The translations under genes were made by a program, and so were the position numbers. The notes beneath the pieces were generated by a model. The model was not told where the DNA came from, did not search any database, and worked only from the letters and a program-made list of their open reading frames with translations. From Campylobacter sputorum subsp. sputorum (GTDB taxonomy: Bacteria; Campylobacterota; Campylobacteria; Campylobacterales; Campylobacteraceae): DNA of 64,000 bases. This document shows positions 20,730-32,103 of the stretch, piece by piece (the stretch's first letter is position 1; each line of letters starts with the position of its first letter). Where the stretch lies: NCBI RefSeq assembly GCF_008245005.1, contig NZ_CP043427.1:930001-994000 (forward strand), given 5' to 3'.

Positions 20730-21946
20730 CTCTCTAGCCTACTTATGCGTTCATAAAGCGTTGGATGAGAGTGATAAATAGCAGAGTAAAGTTTATGCGA
20801 TATAGGAAAAGCTTTGTTTTCACTACCAAGTTTTTTAAGTGCATTTATCATATCGTTTTTACTTTTCATATTTGCACCAAATTCATCTGCATTAAACTCA
20901 TTATTTCTACTAAGTTTTGATATGATTGGCTCAAAGATAGCTGATAATACAGGCGAAAAAAGTAAAAATACTATTATAATTCCAACTCCGTCATCAACAA
21001 TACCAAGTGAGTTTATAATAGAATTTGGAATATGAGAAAAAACAAAAAACATAACAAAAATCATAAAACAAGAAATTGTAAGCATTTTTAATATATCTTT
21101 GTGTTTGAAATGCCCAAGTTCGTGTCCTAAAACAGCTAAAATTTCCTCTTTTGATAATTTTGCAATAAGAGTATCAAACAAAACAACTCTTTTTGTAGAG
21201 CCAAGACCACCAAAGTATGCATTTAATCTAGCGTCTCTTTTGCTAGCATCCAAGACAAAAACACCCTTACTTTTAAATCCACAACTTTGTAAAAGTGAAT
21301 TTATAGATGAACTTAAATTTTCATCTTGCAATGGTTTTATCTTATTAAAAATAGGTGCTATTAAAGTAGGATAAATAAGCTGAATAATGAGTAAAATCAC
21401 AAAACTAGCTACAAATGCCCATATCCACCAAGAAGAGCCAAGTGTTTTAAAACACCATAATATCATAGCAATAAAAAGCCCGCCAAAAACAATAAGTAAA
21501 AGAAGTGATTTTATATTGTCTTTTGCAAAAAGCATTGGCGTTGTTTTCGAAAATCCTAGTTTTTTATCCTTTACAAAAGTTCTATAAATTTCAAGTGGTA
21601 AAGTAAGCAAACTGCTAATTATCAAAAAAGATAAAATATAAAGTGTTCCGCCCAAAATTGAGCTATGATCTTTTATGAATATATTTAAGATATTTAGTCC
21701 AACAAAAAGCCAAAACATTATCAATACAAACGAATAAATACTCTCTATTATAGAAAATTTTTGATTTATTATAGCAGTATTTCCAGCTCTTTTATAATCA
21801 TACTCATTAAGAACCACTGGATTTTTGTTAATATTTTCTTTTATAAAATTTATCTCTAAAGTTGAAAGATAAATTTTATAAATCGTATATGTAATGTATA
21901 TAAAAATTAAAGTAAAAATCACTATTTTTCTCCATTTTTTAGGCAA
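20726..21946 (-). CDS. M48 family metallopeptidase (Ste24-like)
   Basis: The protein has 406 aa and several membrane segments. The zinc motif LGHELGHFKHKD and the downstream NEFNADEFG glutamate region define an M48A CAAX-protease-like enzyme in the inner membrane. The likely role is membrane-protein quality control, as in related bacterial enzymes. It begins 31 bases after the transporter gene. Confidence 0.92.
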   Translation of the reverse strand: MPKKWRKIVIFTLIFIYITYTIYKIYLSTLEINFIKENINKNPVVLNEYDYKRAGNTAIINQKFSIIESIYSFVLIMFWLFVGLNILNIFIKDHSSILGGTLYILSFLIISSLLTLPLEIYRTFVKDKKLGFSKTTPMLFAKDNIKSLLLLIVFGGLFIAMILWCFKTLGSSWWIWAFVASFVILLIIQLIYPTLIAPIFNKIKPLQDENLSSSINSLLQSCGFKSKGVFVLDASKRDARLNAYFGGLGSTKRVVLFDTLIAKLSKEEILAVLGHELGHFKHKDILKMLTISCFMIFVMFFVFSHIPNSIINSLGIVDDGVGIIIVFLLFSPVLSAIFEPIISKLSRNNEFNADEFGANMKSKNDMINALKKLGSENKAFPISHKLYSAIYHSHPTLYERISRLES

Positions 21947-21977
21947 TCCTATCTAAATTTGATAAATAGTTTTAAAA

Positions 21978-23357
21978 TCATTTTAAAAAGTTATCATAAA
22001 AACTGCTAAAAAATACAATAATTATCAAAATAGGTATAATAAATTTAATATAAAAAAACCAAATATTAACAACTCTTAAGCTAAATTTTGTACCAAGCAA
22101 AACTTCTGCTTTAGCCTCATCTTTTAAAACCCAACCAACAAAAATGGCACACAAAAGAGATGTTAAAATAAAAAATATCGTCGCACTTATGGTATCAAAC
22201 GCGTCAAATATATTTTTTCCAAATATACTTATATCATCTAAAATATTTGTAGCCATTAATGATGGCAAATTTCCAAATACAAAAATTCCGCCCAAAACTA
22301 AAGCAATAGAGTTATTTCTTGAAATTTTTGTTTTTTCACAAATAGAAGTAATCAAAACCTCATAAATAGGCAAAGATGTAGTAAGTGCTGCTATCATTAA
22401 AAGTGAAAAAAATGCAACAGCAAAGAAATTACTAAAAATCATATTTGAAAACACAATAGGCAAACTTTTGAAAACCAAACTTGGTCCACTATCAGGCGAA
22501 AGCCCAAAACTAAATAAAGACGGAAATATCATAAAACCAGCAACAACTGCTATAACTGTATTTAAAATACCTGTTGCTACAGATGTTTTTATAAGATCTA
22601 TGTCTTTTTTTAGATAGCTAGACATTGTTATCATAACACCAAAACCTAAAGAAAGTGCGAAAAATACCTGACCTAAAACATCCACAAAAAGTTTTAATGT
22701 GATTTTTGAAAAATCAGGTGTTAAATAAAATTTAATGCCATCCATCGCACCATCTAAAGTTATATTTCTTAAAACCATAACAATCATAAGCAAAAACAGA
22801 ATTGGCATAAGAATTTTTGCCGCATTTTCTATACCTCTTACAGCTCCAAATTTAAGTATAAAAAAGTTTATCAAAACAAAAATAGTAGTAGATATAGTTA
22901 TGGCAAATGGATTGCTAACTATATTTTTTTCATAAAAATCTATGGTTAGCTCTTTGCTAATAACTCCATTTGATAGATTAAAGTCTCCAAAAATTATAGA
23001 ATAAATATACTCTAAAACCCAACCACCTATAACCATATAGTAAGCCATAATTCCAAATGCACCAAGCAAACCCATATATCCAGCTATCTTCCAGAGCTTA
23101 GATATATTTTTACCATTTGCTTGACCGCCAAAAGCATCAACTGCATTTACACGAAGTCTTCTACCTATGGCATTTTCAACAAGTATCATTGGGATACCGA
23201 TTAAAATCATTGCTATACAAAAAACTAGCACATAAGCTCCACCACCATTTAATCCTGTAAGGTATGGAAAACGCCAAGTACAACCAAAACCAACAGTTGC
23301 ACCAGCAACTGCTAGAATATAAGTAAATTGAGAACTCCAAGTTTGTCTATGTTTCAT
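21978..23357 (-). CDS. Sodium-dependent transporter (NSS/SNF family)
   Basis: The protein has 459 aa and 11-12 membrane segments. The N-terminal motif GFGCTWRFPYLTGLNGGG is the NSS Na+/substrate site. Bacterial relatives carry amino acids; the substrate here is unknown. It lies 18 bases downstream of rpoD. Confidence 0.93.
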   Translation of the reverse strand: MKHRQTWSSQFTYILAVAGATVGFGCTWRFPYLTGLNGGGAYVLVFCIAMILIGIPMILVENAIGRRLRVNAVDAFGGQANGKNISKLWKIAGYMGLLGAFGIMAYYMVIGGWVLEYIYSIIFGDFNLSNGVISKELTIDFYEKNIVSNPFAITISTTIFVLINFFILKFGAVRGIENAAKILMPILFLLMIVMVLRNITLDGAMDGIKFYLTPDFSKITLKLFVDVLGQVFFALSLGFGVMITMSSYLKKDIDLIKTSVATGILNTVIAVVAGFMIFPSLFSFGLSPDSGPSLVFKSLPIVFSNMIFSNFFAVAFFSLLMIAALTTSLPIYEVLITSICEKTKISRNNSIALVLGGIFVFGNLPSLMATNILDDISIFGKNIFDAFDTISATIFFILTSLLCAIFVGWVLKDEAKAEVLLGTKFSLRVVNIWFFYIKFIIPILIIIVFFSSFYDNFLK

Positions 23358-23375
23358 ATCATTGCTTTTAAATAA

Positions 23376-25256
23376 TTAGCTTTCCATGTAGTTTTTAAGT
23401 TTTCTACCAACTTTTGGATGTTTTAGTTTTTTTATGGCTGAACTTTCTATCTGCCTAACACGCTCTCTTGTTACATTAAGCTCTTTGCCTATTTCCTCAA
23501 GAGTTCTATCACTCTCATCTTCCATAAGTCCAAAACGCATTCTAATAACAGATCTTTCTCTATCATTTAATTGATCTAAAACTTCATCAATTTGTTCTTG
23601 CAAATCGCCCTTTAAAATCTCTTCCATAGGCGAAAGTGAGCCTCTATCTTCTACAAAATCCCCAAATTTACCATCATCTTCATTTCCGATTGGTGCTTCT
23701 AAGCTTATTGGTTCTTTTGTGATTTTTATAACTTGTTTTACTTTATCAACACTAAGTCCAACTTCTTTGGCTATAGTTTGAACATCTGGCTCTTTGCCTG
23801 TTTCTTGTAGGTATTTTCTATTTATTTTATTTATGCGATTTATAGTTTCTATCATATGTATAGGAATTCTTATAGTTCTTGCTTGATCCGCAATTGCCCT
23901 AGAAATCGCTTGTCTTATCCACCAAGTAGCATAAGTTGAAAATTTATAACCCTTTTTGTATTCAAATTTATCAACAGCTTTCATAAGACCGATATTTCCC
24001 TCTTGTATGAGGTCAAGAAACGGAAGACCGCGGTTTGTATATCTTTTTGCTATACTTACAACAAGACGCAAATTTGACCTAGCCATTCTTCCTTTTGCTT
24101 CATCTGATATATTTTTACCTCGTTTTATCTGTTCTAAAATTTCTTTAAGAAGTTTTGGATCTAGGTTAAAACCTTGTTTGCTAGCCTCTTTTGTTAAAAA
24201 AAGTTTTTTTATCTCAACATAAGTTGAAACCATTGTAGTTTCTGGAACTCTAGCAGCTATATCTTCTTTTGAAAGTTTAGTGATATCTTTTAGTATTGAT
24301 TTATGATTTTTTTTGAGTTCTGCACTAAACATAGGAAGTTTGTATTCAAGTCTTTTTAACTCTTTATCAAACTCATCATCACTCTTTAAAGCTGTTTCCA
24401 TAGATTTTACAATCTCTGTTATAAGCTTACTTGTAGGGCCTAAATCCATAAGTTTTTCTTTTAAAATTTTCTTTTTAAAGCTAATTGAAAGTTTTGATAA
24501 TAAATCATCAGCTTCTTCTACTGTTTTTTCTTGTTTTGCAATTATTTTTAGCCAATCTTTTTTAGCTTTTTCAAGTGCTTTAAAGCTCTCTGTTACTTTC
24601 AAAGCCCTTTTATCAAATTTTTTAGGAAGTTCTTTTTTTACACCTTCTTCGTCATCACTATCAAATTCTTCATCATCTTCGTCATCTATAACATCTTCTT
24701 CGTCATCATCTTCGCCTATTTTATCATTATCAAAACTTTTAAAAAGCTCTTTTACTCTTCTTTCTCTATTAATGAGAGGATCTTTATACTCTAAAATAAA
24801 ATCTATCAAAAAAGGAACAGAACAAAATGCATCTATGATTATATCTTCTCCAAGTTCTATTTTTTTGCTTATTTCTATCTCTTCATCTTTACTAAGAAGT
24901 GAAATTTGACCCATTTCGCGAAGATACATTCTAACAGGGCTATCCGATCTACTCCATTCCAAAAGATCATTTTCATTTGATAGATTAAATTCCTCTTCCA
25001 AACTTTCACTTTGAATCTTTTGTCTTTGTGCTTCTGCTTTTTTAGCATCTTCTAAATTTTTCATTTTTGCAACTTGAGCTGCACTTATAAGTTTTACTTT
25101 ATAAGTTTTACTCAAAGATTCTATTTTTTTTGCAATGCTCATATTTGGTGCTTTATCAAAAAGTCTAATTAATTTCTCAAATGTTATATACCCTTCTTTT
25201 TCATTTTCTTTAAATAACTCTTCTAACTGTGAATTCAGTTCTTTTATAGCACTCAT
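23376..25256 (-). CDS. rpoD: RNA polymerase primary sigma factor RpoD
   Basis: The protein has 626 aa. Region 1.2 contains [10 protein letters not shown], a long acidic non-conserved region follows at about 170-215, regions 2-3 contain [12 protein letters not shown] and [13 protein letters not shown], and region 4 contains [20 protein letters not shown]. It is the housekeeping sigma. The gap to argG (25257-25448) must hold its leftward promoter and the rightward argG promoter. Confidence 0.97.
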   Translation of the reverse strand: MSAIKELNSQLEELFKENEKEGYITFEKLIRLFDKAPNMSIAKKIESLSKTYKVKLISAAQVAKMKNLEDAKKAEAQRQKIQSESLEEEFNLSNENDLLEWSRSDSPVRMYLREMGQISLLSKDEEIEISKKIELGEDIIIDAFCSVPFLIDFILEYKDPLINRERRVKELFKSFDNDKIGEDDDEEDVIDDEDDEEFDSDDEEGVKKELPKKFDKRALKVTESFKALEKAKKDWLKIIAKQEKTVEEADDLLSKLSISFKKKILKEKLMDLGPTSKLITEIVKSMETALKSDDEFDKELKRLEYKLPMFSAELKKNHKSILKDITKLSKEDIAARVPETTMVSTYVEIKKLFLTKEASKQGFNLDPKLLKEILEQIKRGKNISDEAKGRMARSNLRLVVSIAKRYTNRGLPFLDLIQEGNIGLMKAVDKFEYKKGYKFSTYATWWIRQAISRAIADQARTIRIPIHMIETINRINKINRKYLQETGKEPDVQTIAKEVGLSVDKVKQVIKITKEPISLEAPIGNEDDGKFGDFVEDRGSLSPMEEILKGDLQEQIDEVLDQLNDRERSVIRMRFGLMEDESDRTLEEIGKELNVTRERVRQIESSAIKKLKHPKVGRKLKNYMES

Positions 25257-25448
25257 GAATATTCTCTCCTATGCAAGAATTAAAATCTAATATTTTATAC
25301 AAAATTTAATAAATATTACATTAAAACGACTAAAAATTTTAATCAAACTAAAATAAAAACAATATTTATGCGATGTTAAGTTAAAAATAAATTTAATATA
25401 TTTTAGATAAAATACTACTTCATTATAAATTATTTCAAGGGGTTTTTC

Positions 25449-26669
25449 ATGTCAAAAAATATTAAAAAAGTAGTTTTAGCTTATTCTGGCGGACTTGATA
25501 CTAGCATTATTTTAAAATGGCTAGGCGATAATTATGGATGCGAAGTTGTTACTTTTACAGCAGACATCGGACAAAAAGAGGATTTAGAGCCTGTAAAAAA
25601 TAAAGCTATGAAACTTGGTATAAAACATGAAAATATTTTTGTAGAAGATTTAAGGGAAGAATTTGCAAAAGAGTATGTATTTCCGATGTTTAGAGCAAAT
25701 ACAGTTTATGAGGGCGAATACTTACTTGGAACATCAATTGCTAGACCTCTTATCACAAAAAAACTAATAGAAATAGCAAAAAAAACAGGAGCCGATGCGA
25801 TCAGCCATGGTGCAACCGGAAAAGGAAATGATCAAGTTAGATTTGAACTTGGTGCGTATGCACTAAATCCAGATATCAAAATAATTGCTCCATGGAGAGA
25901 ATGGGATTTAAATAGTCGTGAAAAACTTCTTGATTATGCACAAAAAAATGGCATAGATATAAGCAAAAAACCAGGAAAATCTCCATATTCAATGGATGCA
26001 AATTTACTTCACATATCTTATGAAGGTCTTGTTTTAGAAGATCCTGCTGCAAAACCAGAAAATGATATGTGGAGATGGACAAATAGTCCAAAAGATGCTC
26101 CAAATGAAAGTGAAACTATAACTATAGAGTATGAAAATGGCGATCCTATTGCGATCAATGGCAAAAAAATGAAAGCACATGAAATTTTAGAAACATTAAA
26201 CGAACTTGGTGCTAAACATGGAATTGGCAGACTTGATTTAGTTGAAAATAGATATGTTGGTATGAAATCAAGAGGCTGCTATGAAACACCAGGTGGCACA
26301 ATTATGCTAAAAGCTCACAGAGCTATTGAAAGTCTTACTTTAGACAGCGGTGCTGCACATTTAAAAGACGAAATAATGCCAAAATATGCAGAACTTATCT
26401 ATAATGGTTATTGGTTTTCACCAGAAAGAAAAATGCTTCAAGCACTTATAAACGAAAGTCAAAAACATGTAAATGGTGTCGTAAAACTTGAATTATATAA
26501 AGGAAATGTTACCATAATAGGCAGAGAAAGTAAAAATGATAGCTTGTTTAATACAGAATTTTCAACTTTTGAAGAAGATGTTGTTTTTGATCAAAAAGAT
26601 GCAAATGGATTTATAAAATTAAACGCTTTAAGATTTATAATAGCTGGAAAAAACGGAAGAAAAATTTAA
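25449..26669 (+). CDS. argG: Argininosuccinate synthase
   Basis: The protein has 406 aa, full length. The ATP motif AYSGGLDTS is at residues 9-17. It condenses citrulline and aspartate in arginine synthesis. A strong AAGGGG site precedes the ATG. It is the first gene of the argG-rplI-hslV-hslU-era series, also seen in C. jejuni. Confidence 0.97.
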   Translation: MSKNIKKVVLAYSGGLDTSIILKWLGDNYGCEVVTFTADIGQKEDLEPVKNKAMKLGIKHENIFVEDLREEFAKEYVFPMFRANTVYEGEYLLGTSIARPLITKKLIEIAKKTGADAISHGATGKGNDQVRFELGAYALNPDIKIIAPWREWDLNSREKLLDYAQKNGIDISKKPGKSPYSMDANLLHISYEGLVLEDPAAKPENDMWRWTNSPKDAPNESETITIEYENGDPIAINGKKMKAHEILETLNELGAKHGIGRLDLVENRYVGMKSRGCYETPGGTIMLKAHRAIESLTLDSGAAHLKDEIMPKYAELIYNGYWFSPERKMLQALINESQKHVNGVVKLELYKGNVTIIGRESKNDSLFNTEFSTFEEDVVFDQKDANGFIKLNALRFIIAGKNGRKI

Positions 26670-26685
26670 CAAAAAGGATTATTTT

Positions 26686-27132
26686 ATGAAAGTTTTACTG
26701 ATAAAAGATGTGAAATCTCTTGGAAAAGCAGGAGAAATAAAAGAAGTAAAAGATGGATATGGTAATAATTTTTTGATAGCAAAAGGTTTTGCAAAGGCTG
26801 CAACCACAGAGGTTTTAAGAAAATATGAAGCCGATCAAAAAAGAAAAGCCGAAGAATTAAGATACGAGATTGAAAGTGCTAATAAACTAAAAAATGAGAT
26901 TGAAAAAATCACGCTAACTATAAAAAAACCTATTGGAGAAAATGGGTCTTTATTTGGCTCTGTTACAAAAGATGAGATAGCAAATGCACTTGATGAACAG
27001 CACAAATACAAAATAGATAAAAAAAGTTTTGATATAAGTGAACATATAAAAAGCACTGGGATTTATGATATAAAAGTAAAATTAGGTAATTCTATAAGTG
27101 CAAATTTAAAAGTCAATGTGGAGGGCGAATAG
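26686..27132 (+). CDS. rplI: 50S ribosomal protein L9
   Basis: The protein has 148 aa, starting [18 protein letters not shown] with the L9 N-terminal domain ([13 protein letters not shown]), a connecting helix and a C-terminal domain. It ends directly against the hslV GTG. Confidence 0.97.
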   Translation: MKVLLIKDVKSLGKAGEIKEVKDGYGNNFLIAKGFAKAATTEVLRKYEADQKRKAEELRYEIESANKLKNEIEKITLTIKKPIGENGSLFGSVTKDEIANALDEQHKYKIDKKSFDISEHIKSTGIYDIKVKLGNSISANLKVNVEGE

Positions 27133-27678
27133 GTGTTTCACGCTACAACAATACTTGCTTATAAAGGTAAAAATTGCTCTGTTGTTGGAGGAGATGGGCA
27201 AGTTACTTTTGGAAATACGGTTTTAAAAGGTAGTGCAACAAAAATAAGGCAAATAGGCAAAAACAAAAGCGTTCTTGCTGGGTTTGCTGGAAGCACTGCT
27301 GATGCATTTAATCTTTTTGATATGTTTGAACAATGCTTAGACTCAGCAAAAGGCGAACTTGAAAAAGCTGTAATAAATTTTAGTAAAGAGTGGAGAAAAG
27401 ATAAATATCTTAGAAAACTAGAAGCTATGATGCTTGTAGTTGATAGAAAAAACATATTTTTACTAAGCGGAAACGGAGATGTTGTAGTTCCTGATGATGA
27501 GAAATTAGCAGCTATAGGAAGCGGTGGAAATTATGCACTCTCAGCAGCTAGAGCACTAGATAAATTTGCAAATTTAGATGAGGAAGAGCTTGTAAAAGAG
27601 AGTTTAAAAATAGCTGGAGAAATTTGCATTTATACAAACAATAACATAAAAACTTTTACAATCAAGGATGAAAAATAA
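27133..27678 (+). CDS. hslV: ATP-dependent protease subunit HslV
   Basis: The protein has 181 aa with a GTG start abutting the rplI stop. The catalytic N-terminal threonine of the mature subunit lies in HATTILAYK. The GGDGQVTFG and [14 protein letters not shown] motifs are present. It forms the proteolytic core with HslU; one base overlaps hslU. Confidence 0.96.
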   Translation: MFHATTILAYKGKNCSVVGGDGQVTFGNTVLKGSATKIRQIGKNKSVLAGFAGSTADAFNLFDMFEQCLDSAKGELEKAVINFSKEWRKDKYLRKLEAMMLVVDRKNIFLLSGNGDVVVPDDEKLAAIGSGGNYALSAARALDKFANLDEEELVKESLKIAGEICIYTNNNIKTFTIKDEK

Positions 27679-29000
27679 TGATTTACACGCCAAAGCAAAC
27701 TGTTGAGTTTTTGGATCAATACATAATCGGACAAAAAAATGCGAAAAAAACCATAGCAGTTGCACTTAGAAATAGATATAGAAGAATGCAACTTCCAAAA
27801 GAACTTCAAGATGATATAATCCCAAAAAACATACTTATGATAGGCTCAACCGGAGTAGGAAAAACTGAAATTGCAAGAAGATTATCAAAAATGCTTGCAC
27901 TACCTTTTATAAAAATAGAAGCTAGTAAATACACTGAAGTTGGCTTTGTAGGTAGAGATGTAGAATCCATGGTAAGGGATTTAGCAGCCGCAGCAGTAAA
28001 TTTAGTAAAACATGAACACATAGAAAAAAATGCCGATAAGATAAGTGAATATATAGAAAATAAAATCATAGAAAAACTTCTTCCCCCACTTCCAAAAGGA
28101 GCTAGCGAAGAAAAACAAAATGATTATAAAATAAGCTATGATAAAATGCTTGAAAAATTTAAAAACGGAAAACTCGATGATTTAGATATCGAAATAGAGG
28201 TTAGTGAAAGCACAGTTCAACCAGATGCGTCTCTTCCGCCAGAAATGGCATCAATACAAGAAAATTTTATAAAAGTTATAGGAATAAGCAGTAAAAAAGT
28301 TAAAAAAGATATGAAAGTAAAGGATGCTAAAATAGCACTTAAAAACGAAGCTAGTGATAAAATACTAGATATGGAAAGCATAAAAATAGAAGCTATAAAA
28401 AGAGCAGCAAACGAAGGTATTATCTTTATAGATGAGATAGATAAAGTAGCAGTTTCAAGCTCAAATTCAAATCGTCAAGATCCAAGTAAAGAAGGCGTTC
28501 AAAGAGATTTACTACCTATAGTTGAAGGCTCTAGTGTAAATACTAAATTTGGTATTTTAAACACAGATCATATACTTTTTATAGCTGCTGGAGCATTTCA
28601 TATAAGCAAACCAAGTGATTTGATACCCGAACTTCAAGGCAGATTTCCGCTTAGAGTAGAACTTGATAGTTTGGACGAAGACGCACTTTATGATATATTA
28701 ACAAAACCAAAAAATTCTCTTTTAAAACAATACATTTCGCTATTAAAAACAGAAGATGTTGAGCTTAAATTTGACGATGATGCCATAAAAGCTATAGCAA
28801 AAATAGCAGCAAATGCAAATAACAAAATAGAAGATATTGGTGCAAGAAGGCTACATACTGTTATAGAAAAAGTTCTTGAGGATATAAGCTTTGAAGCCGA
28901 TGAATACAAAGGAAAATCAGTTATCATAACAAAAGAAATGGTAGAAGAAAAACTGCAAGATATTTGTGAAAATGAAGATTTGGCAAGGTATATACTTTGA
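27678..29000 (+). CDS. hslU: HslU ATPase subunit
   Basis: The protein has 440 aa. The P-loop GSTGVGKTE is near 56-64 and the Walker B IIFIDEIDK near 250, with the I-domain between them. It unfolds substrates for HslV. The end overlaps era by 4 bases. Confidence 0.97.
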   Translation: MIYTPKQTVEFLDQYIIGQKNAKKTIAVALRNRYRRMQLPKELQDDIIPKNILMIGSTGVGKTEIARRLSKMLALPFIKIEASKYTEVGFVGRDVESMVRDLAAAAVNLVKHEHIEKNADKISEYIENKIIEKLLPPLPKGASEEKQNDYKISYDKMLEKFKNGKLDDLDIEIEVSESTVQPDASLPPEMASIQENFIKVIGISSKKVKKDMKVKDAKIALKNEASDKILDMESIKIEAIKRAANEGIIFIDEIDKVAVSSSNSNRQDPSKEGVQRDLLPIVEGSSVNTKFGILNTDHILFIAAGAFHISKPSDLIPELQGRFPLRVELDSLDEDALYDILTKPKNSLLKQYISLLKTEDVELKFDDDAIKAIAKIAANANNKIEDIGARRLHTVIEKVLEDISFEADEYKGKSVIITKEMVEEKLQDICENEDLARYIL

Positions 29001-29860
29001 AAAGCGGCTTTGTAAGCTTAGTTGGCAGAACAAATTCCGGTAAAAGTAGCCTGCTTAACTATCTTTTAAACGAGAAAATAGCTATGGTTTCTCATAAAAT
29101 AAATGCAACAAGACGCAAAATAAGCGGAATTGTAATGCATGAAAATAACCAGATTATTTTCACAGATACTCCAGGACTTCATGAAAGCAACAAAACGCTA
29201 AATTCTTTTATGATAGATGAAGCTAAAAAAATGATAGGTGATTGTGATTTGATACTATTTCTTGCATGCATTCATGATTCATTGCAAAACTATGAAAAGT
29301 TTTTATCACTTGAGCGAAAAAATCCGCATATATTAGTATTAACCAAAATAGATGAAGCCAATGATAAAAAGATATTACAAAAAATAACAGAGTATCAAAA
29401 ATACCAAAATGAATTTTTATCCCTAATCCCGATTAATACAAAAAAACAAATTTTTAAAAAATTGATACTAGATGAGATATGTAAATTTTTGCCAACTCAT
29501 GAATACTACTATGATCCGCAAATAATCAGCACAAATAACCAAAAAGATATTATAAGAGATCTTATCTTAGAAGCTGTGTATGAAAATGTAAGCGATGAAG
29601 TGCCTTATGGTAGTGATGTGAAGATTGATAAGATTATAGAAAAAAACGATATAATTGAAATTTATGCCACCATATATACTGATACAAAAAGTCATAAATC
29701 CATATTAATCGGTAAAAATGGCGAAACTTCAAAGCGCATAGGAATAACATCAAGAAAGACAATATCTAACTTTTTACAAAAAAAAGTATTTATAAATTTA
29801 AATATACATATAATAAAAAACTGGACAAAAAATATAAATTTAATAAAAAATTTAATATAG
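28997..29860 (+). CDS. era: GTPase Era
   Basis: The protein has 287 aa with a TTG start inside the hslU stop. GTPase motifs are GRTNSGKSS near residue 10, DTPG near 57 and TKID near 115, with a C-terminal KH-type RNA-binding domain (ILIGKNGETSKRIG). It acts in 16S/30S maturation. A short AT-rich gap with a TATAAT-like box at about 29900 precedes the next operon. Confidence 0.95.
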   Translation: MKSGFVSLVGRTNSGKSSLLNYLLNEKIAMVSHKINATRRKISGIVMHENNQIIFTDTPGLHESNKTLNSFMIDEAKKMIGDCDLILFLACIHDSLQNYEKFLSLERKNPHILVLTKIDEANDKKILQKITEYQKYQNEFLSLIPINTKKQIFKKLILDEICKFLPTHEYYYDPQIISTNNQKDIIRDLILEAVYENVSDEVPYGSDVKIDKIIEKNDIIEIYATIYTDTKSHKSILIGKNGETSKRIGITSRKTISNFLQKKVFINLNIHIIKNWTKNINLIKNLI

Positions 29861-29943
29861 TTAAATTTTTATTTTTATATGTTAAGTTTTATTTTTTTTT
29901 GATATAATATCATAGAAAGTTAATAAAAATAAAGTTTGGAATA

Positions 29944-31458
29944 ATGCTAAAAAAAGAAAACACAAATAAACATATAATAACTATTGATGTTGCAGAAAAT
30001 ACTGCGTTTAGTTTTAAAGAAAACAGAGCTAGCATGCATGACTTGTTGCAGCCGCCCGAAAAAAATGACTTTTATATATCTTATTTACCCTATAACGAAG
30101 CAAAAGCAAACACTATCATAGAAATTCCAAGTTCTACTCCAGAAGAAGACATAGCAAACACTATAACTATAAAAGCATATGAAGAACAGAATTTAGATCC
30201 AAACGAAGAGTATAAAATTTCCTATACGGAAGTTTTAAATACAAACAGTCAAGATGTTAGAATTTTTAATATATTTGTCATAGAAAACTCAAAACTAAAT
30301 ACTATATTTTCAAAGATTGTTGATAAAAAGAAATATATAGATTATATCGCATATGCACCACTTTTAGTAAAATCCTTATATACTAAAAATATTTTGCCAA
30401 GTAGCAGTTGTGATTGTTTTATAGTTATGATGAAAAACGAAGCTTTTTTAACTATATATAACAACGCAGAATATATTCACTCTAGATCTTTTAGATATTC
30501 TTTAAGATATTTAAGCGAAAAATATGCAGAATTAAATGCAAGCAGAATTAATGAAGAATCATTTTTTCAAACTCTTATGCAAGATGGACTAAATAATAGT
30601 GATGAAAATTTACATCAAATTTTTGAAGATATGATTTATTATATGTCAGATCTCACAAAAAATATATCTAGAATGCAAAATATCTCTATTAACAATATCT
30701 ATATATACACAGATATAGGAAATATACCGAAATTTAACGAATTGGTAGAAAATATAACAGAAATAAAAACTAATGATTTTTCTTTTGATATAACAATAAA
30801 TTCAAAAACATTAAAATTAAACATTTTTCATAATCTTATGTTTTTAACAGCACAAGACTACATCGAACATAAGGATGATGAGTTTAACTTCTCGACATTT
30901 TTAAGACCACCGCCTCTTTTTCAAAGAGACTCAGGAAAGCTTATATTAACGATATTAGTAGCCATTTTACTTTCTACTGGTGTTCCTGTTTATAATTATA
31001 TAAGTGCTTTTGTCTTAAATTTACAAACAAAATATATGAAAGAAGAGCTTTTGATCAAAGATGCTAAAAAAAGACAGATAGAAATACAACTAGCCGCAAT
31101 TGCAAAAGAGCAAGACGATGTTGATAAAATAATACAAGCAGAAAACGAAAAGCTAGAATTTAGAAAAAAGCTACTAAACGAACTATATAATAAAAAAGAA
31201 AATTATCCTATGAAAAGTATTGCATTACACAATCTATCAATACTTATCAACAAATACAATACAAAAGTCTATCAGATAAAAAATACAGATAACAATCTAA
31301 CAGTTACTATAAGAAGCGATAGCGATACGAAATTAACAGAGCTTATAAAAGAAATAAGCAAAACAAAATCATATTCAGTATCTACAAAACAAATTGCATT
31401 AGATGAAAACGATACAAGAACATATGAAAGCAATGTTACTATAAGGATAAATCAGTGA
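29944..31458 (+). CDS. GspL/PilM-PilN-like assembly protein of the DNA-uptake system
   Basis: The protein has 504 aa. About 320 residues of a cytoplasmic, actin-like type (weak similarity to PilM/GspL) come first, then one membrane segment near 335-355, a coiled coil and a ferredoxin-like periplasmic tail (VTIRSDSDTKLTELIKEI) like PilN/GspL. One polypeptide thus seems to do the job of PilM plus PilN. It is the first gene of the operon leading to secretin, ATPase and GspF genes. The family call rests on topology and context. Confidence 0.6.
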   Translation: MLKKENTNKHIITIDVAENTAFSFKENRASMHDLLQPPEKNDFYISYLPYNEAKANTIIEIPSSTPEEDIANTITIKAYEEQNLDPNEEYKISYTEVLNTNSQDVRIFNIFVIENSKLNTIFSKIVDKKKYIDYIAYAPLLVKSLYTKNILPSSSCDCFIVMMKNEAFLTIYNNAEYIHSRSFRYSLRYLSEKYAELNASRINEESFFQTLMQDGLNNSDENLHQIFEDMIYYMSDLTKNISRMQNISINNIYIYTDIGNIPKFNELVENITEIKTNDFSFDITINSKTLKLNIFHNLMFLTAQDYIEHKDDEFNFSTFLRPPPLFQRDSGKLILTILVAILLSTGVPVYNYISAFVLNLQTKYMKEELLIKDAKKRQIEIQLAAIAKEQDDVDKIIQAENEKLEFRKKLLNELYNKKENYPMKSIALHNLSILINKYNTKVYQIKNTDNNLTVTIRSDSDTKLTELIKEISKTKSYSVSTKQIALDENDTRTYESNVTIRINQ

Positions 31459-32102
31459 ATAAAATATCATATATAGATAAGATTGATGACTATTTTTCTC
31501 TAAAAACAAAAAATGAAACTTCTTTGATATTTATGGGAGTTTTTTTAATTGTTGCTTTTATTTTTTACATATTGCTTTTTGACTCTTCTATTTATGAGAT
31601 AGAAGATGCTCAAAAAAACTATAATGCTACATACAAAAACCTAACAAATACAAACCAATATCTAAAAAGTGTTTCTCAAAATAATGATGATAATTTTTTA
31701 GTAAATCAAAAAATATCGGCTCTTAATAACTCAAAACAAAATTTACAAAGCATAAAAGATGCAAACAAATATTTTGACGATAAATTAACAAAGTTATCTT
31801 ATTTACTATTTAATGAACAAAATTGGACTATATTTTTAAACACAATTACAAATTTAGCAAATGAAAACAGCATAAAAATACAAAAAATAAAAAATGAATT
31901 TAAAATGCTAACTCCACAAAAAATAGAACAAGCTTTAAATATAAGCATAGATTTAGAAGGTAAATTTGATAATATTTTAGAGTTTATAAATTCCATAGAA
32001 GAATCAAAACTTATAGTAGATATTCATAAAATGGATATAGTAGCCACACAAAACAATCTTAGCGGCAAAATAGATATTTCTGTATGGGGAGTAAAATATT
32101 AA
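31455..32102 (+). CDS. PilO/GspM-like inner-membrane protein
   Basis: The protein has 215 aa with a GTG start overlapping the previous stop by 4 bases behind AAGGA. One membrane segment lies near 25-43, followed by a periplasmic coiled coil and a C-terminal ferredoxin-like domain (ISIDLEGKFDNILEFINSIE), the PilO plan. It probably pairs with the previous protein. C. jejuni CtsX may be the counterpart, but I cannot confirm this. Confidence 0.6.
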   Translation: MNKISYIDKIDDYFSLKTKNETSLIFMGVFLIVAFIFYILLFDSSIYEIEDAQKNYNATYKNLTNTNQYLKSVSQNNDDNFLVNQKISALNNSKQNLQSIKDANKYFDDKLTKLSYLLFNEQNWTIFLNTITNLANENSIKIQKIKNEFKMLTPQKIEQALNISIDLEGKFDNILEFINSIEESKLIVDIHKMDIVATQNNLSGKIDISVWGVKY

Positions 32103-32103
32103 C

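Noticed and set aside
24313-24909. 198-aa plus-strand ORF, very Ser-rich
   Set aside because: It is antisense to the acidic and lysine-rich part of rpoD; Ser-rich frames arise opposite Asp/Glu/Lys codons in AT-rich DNA.
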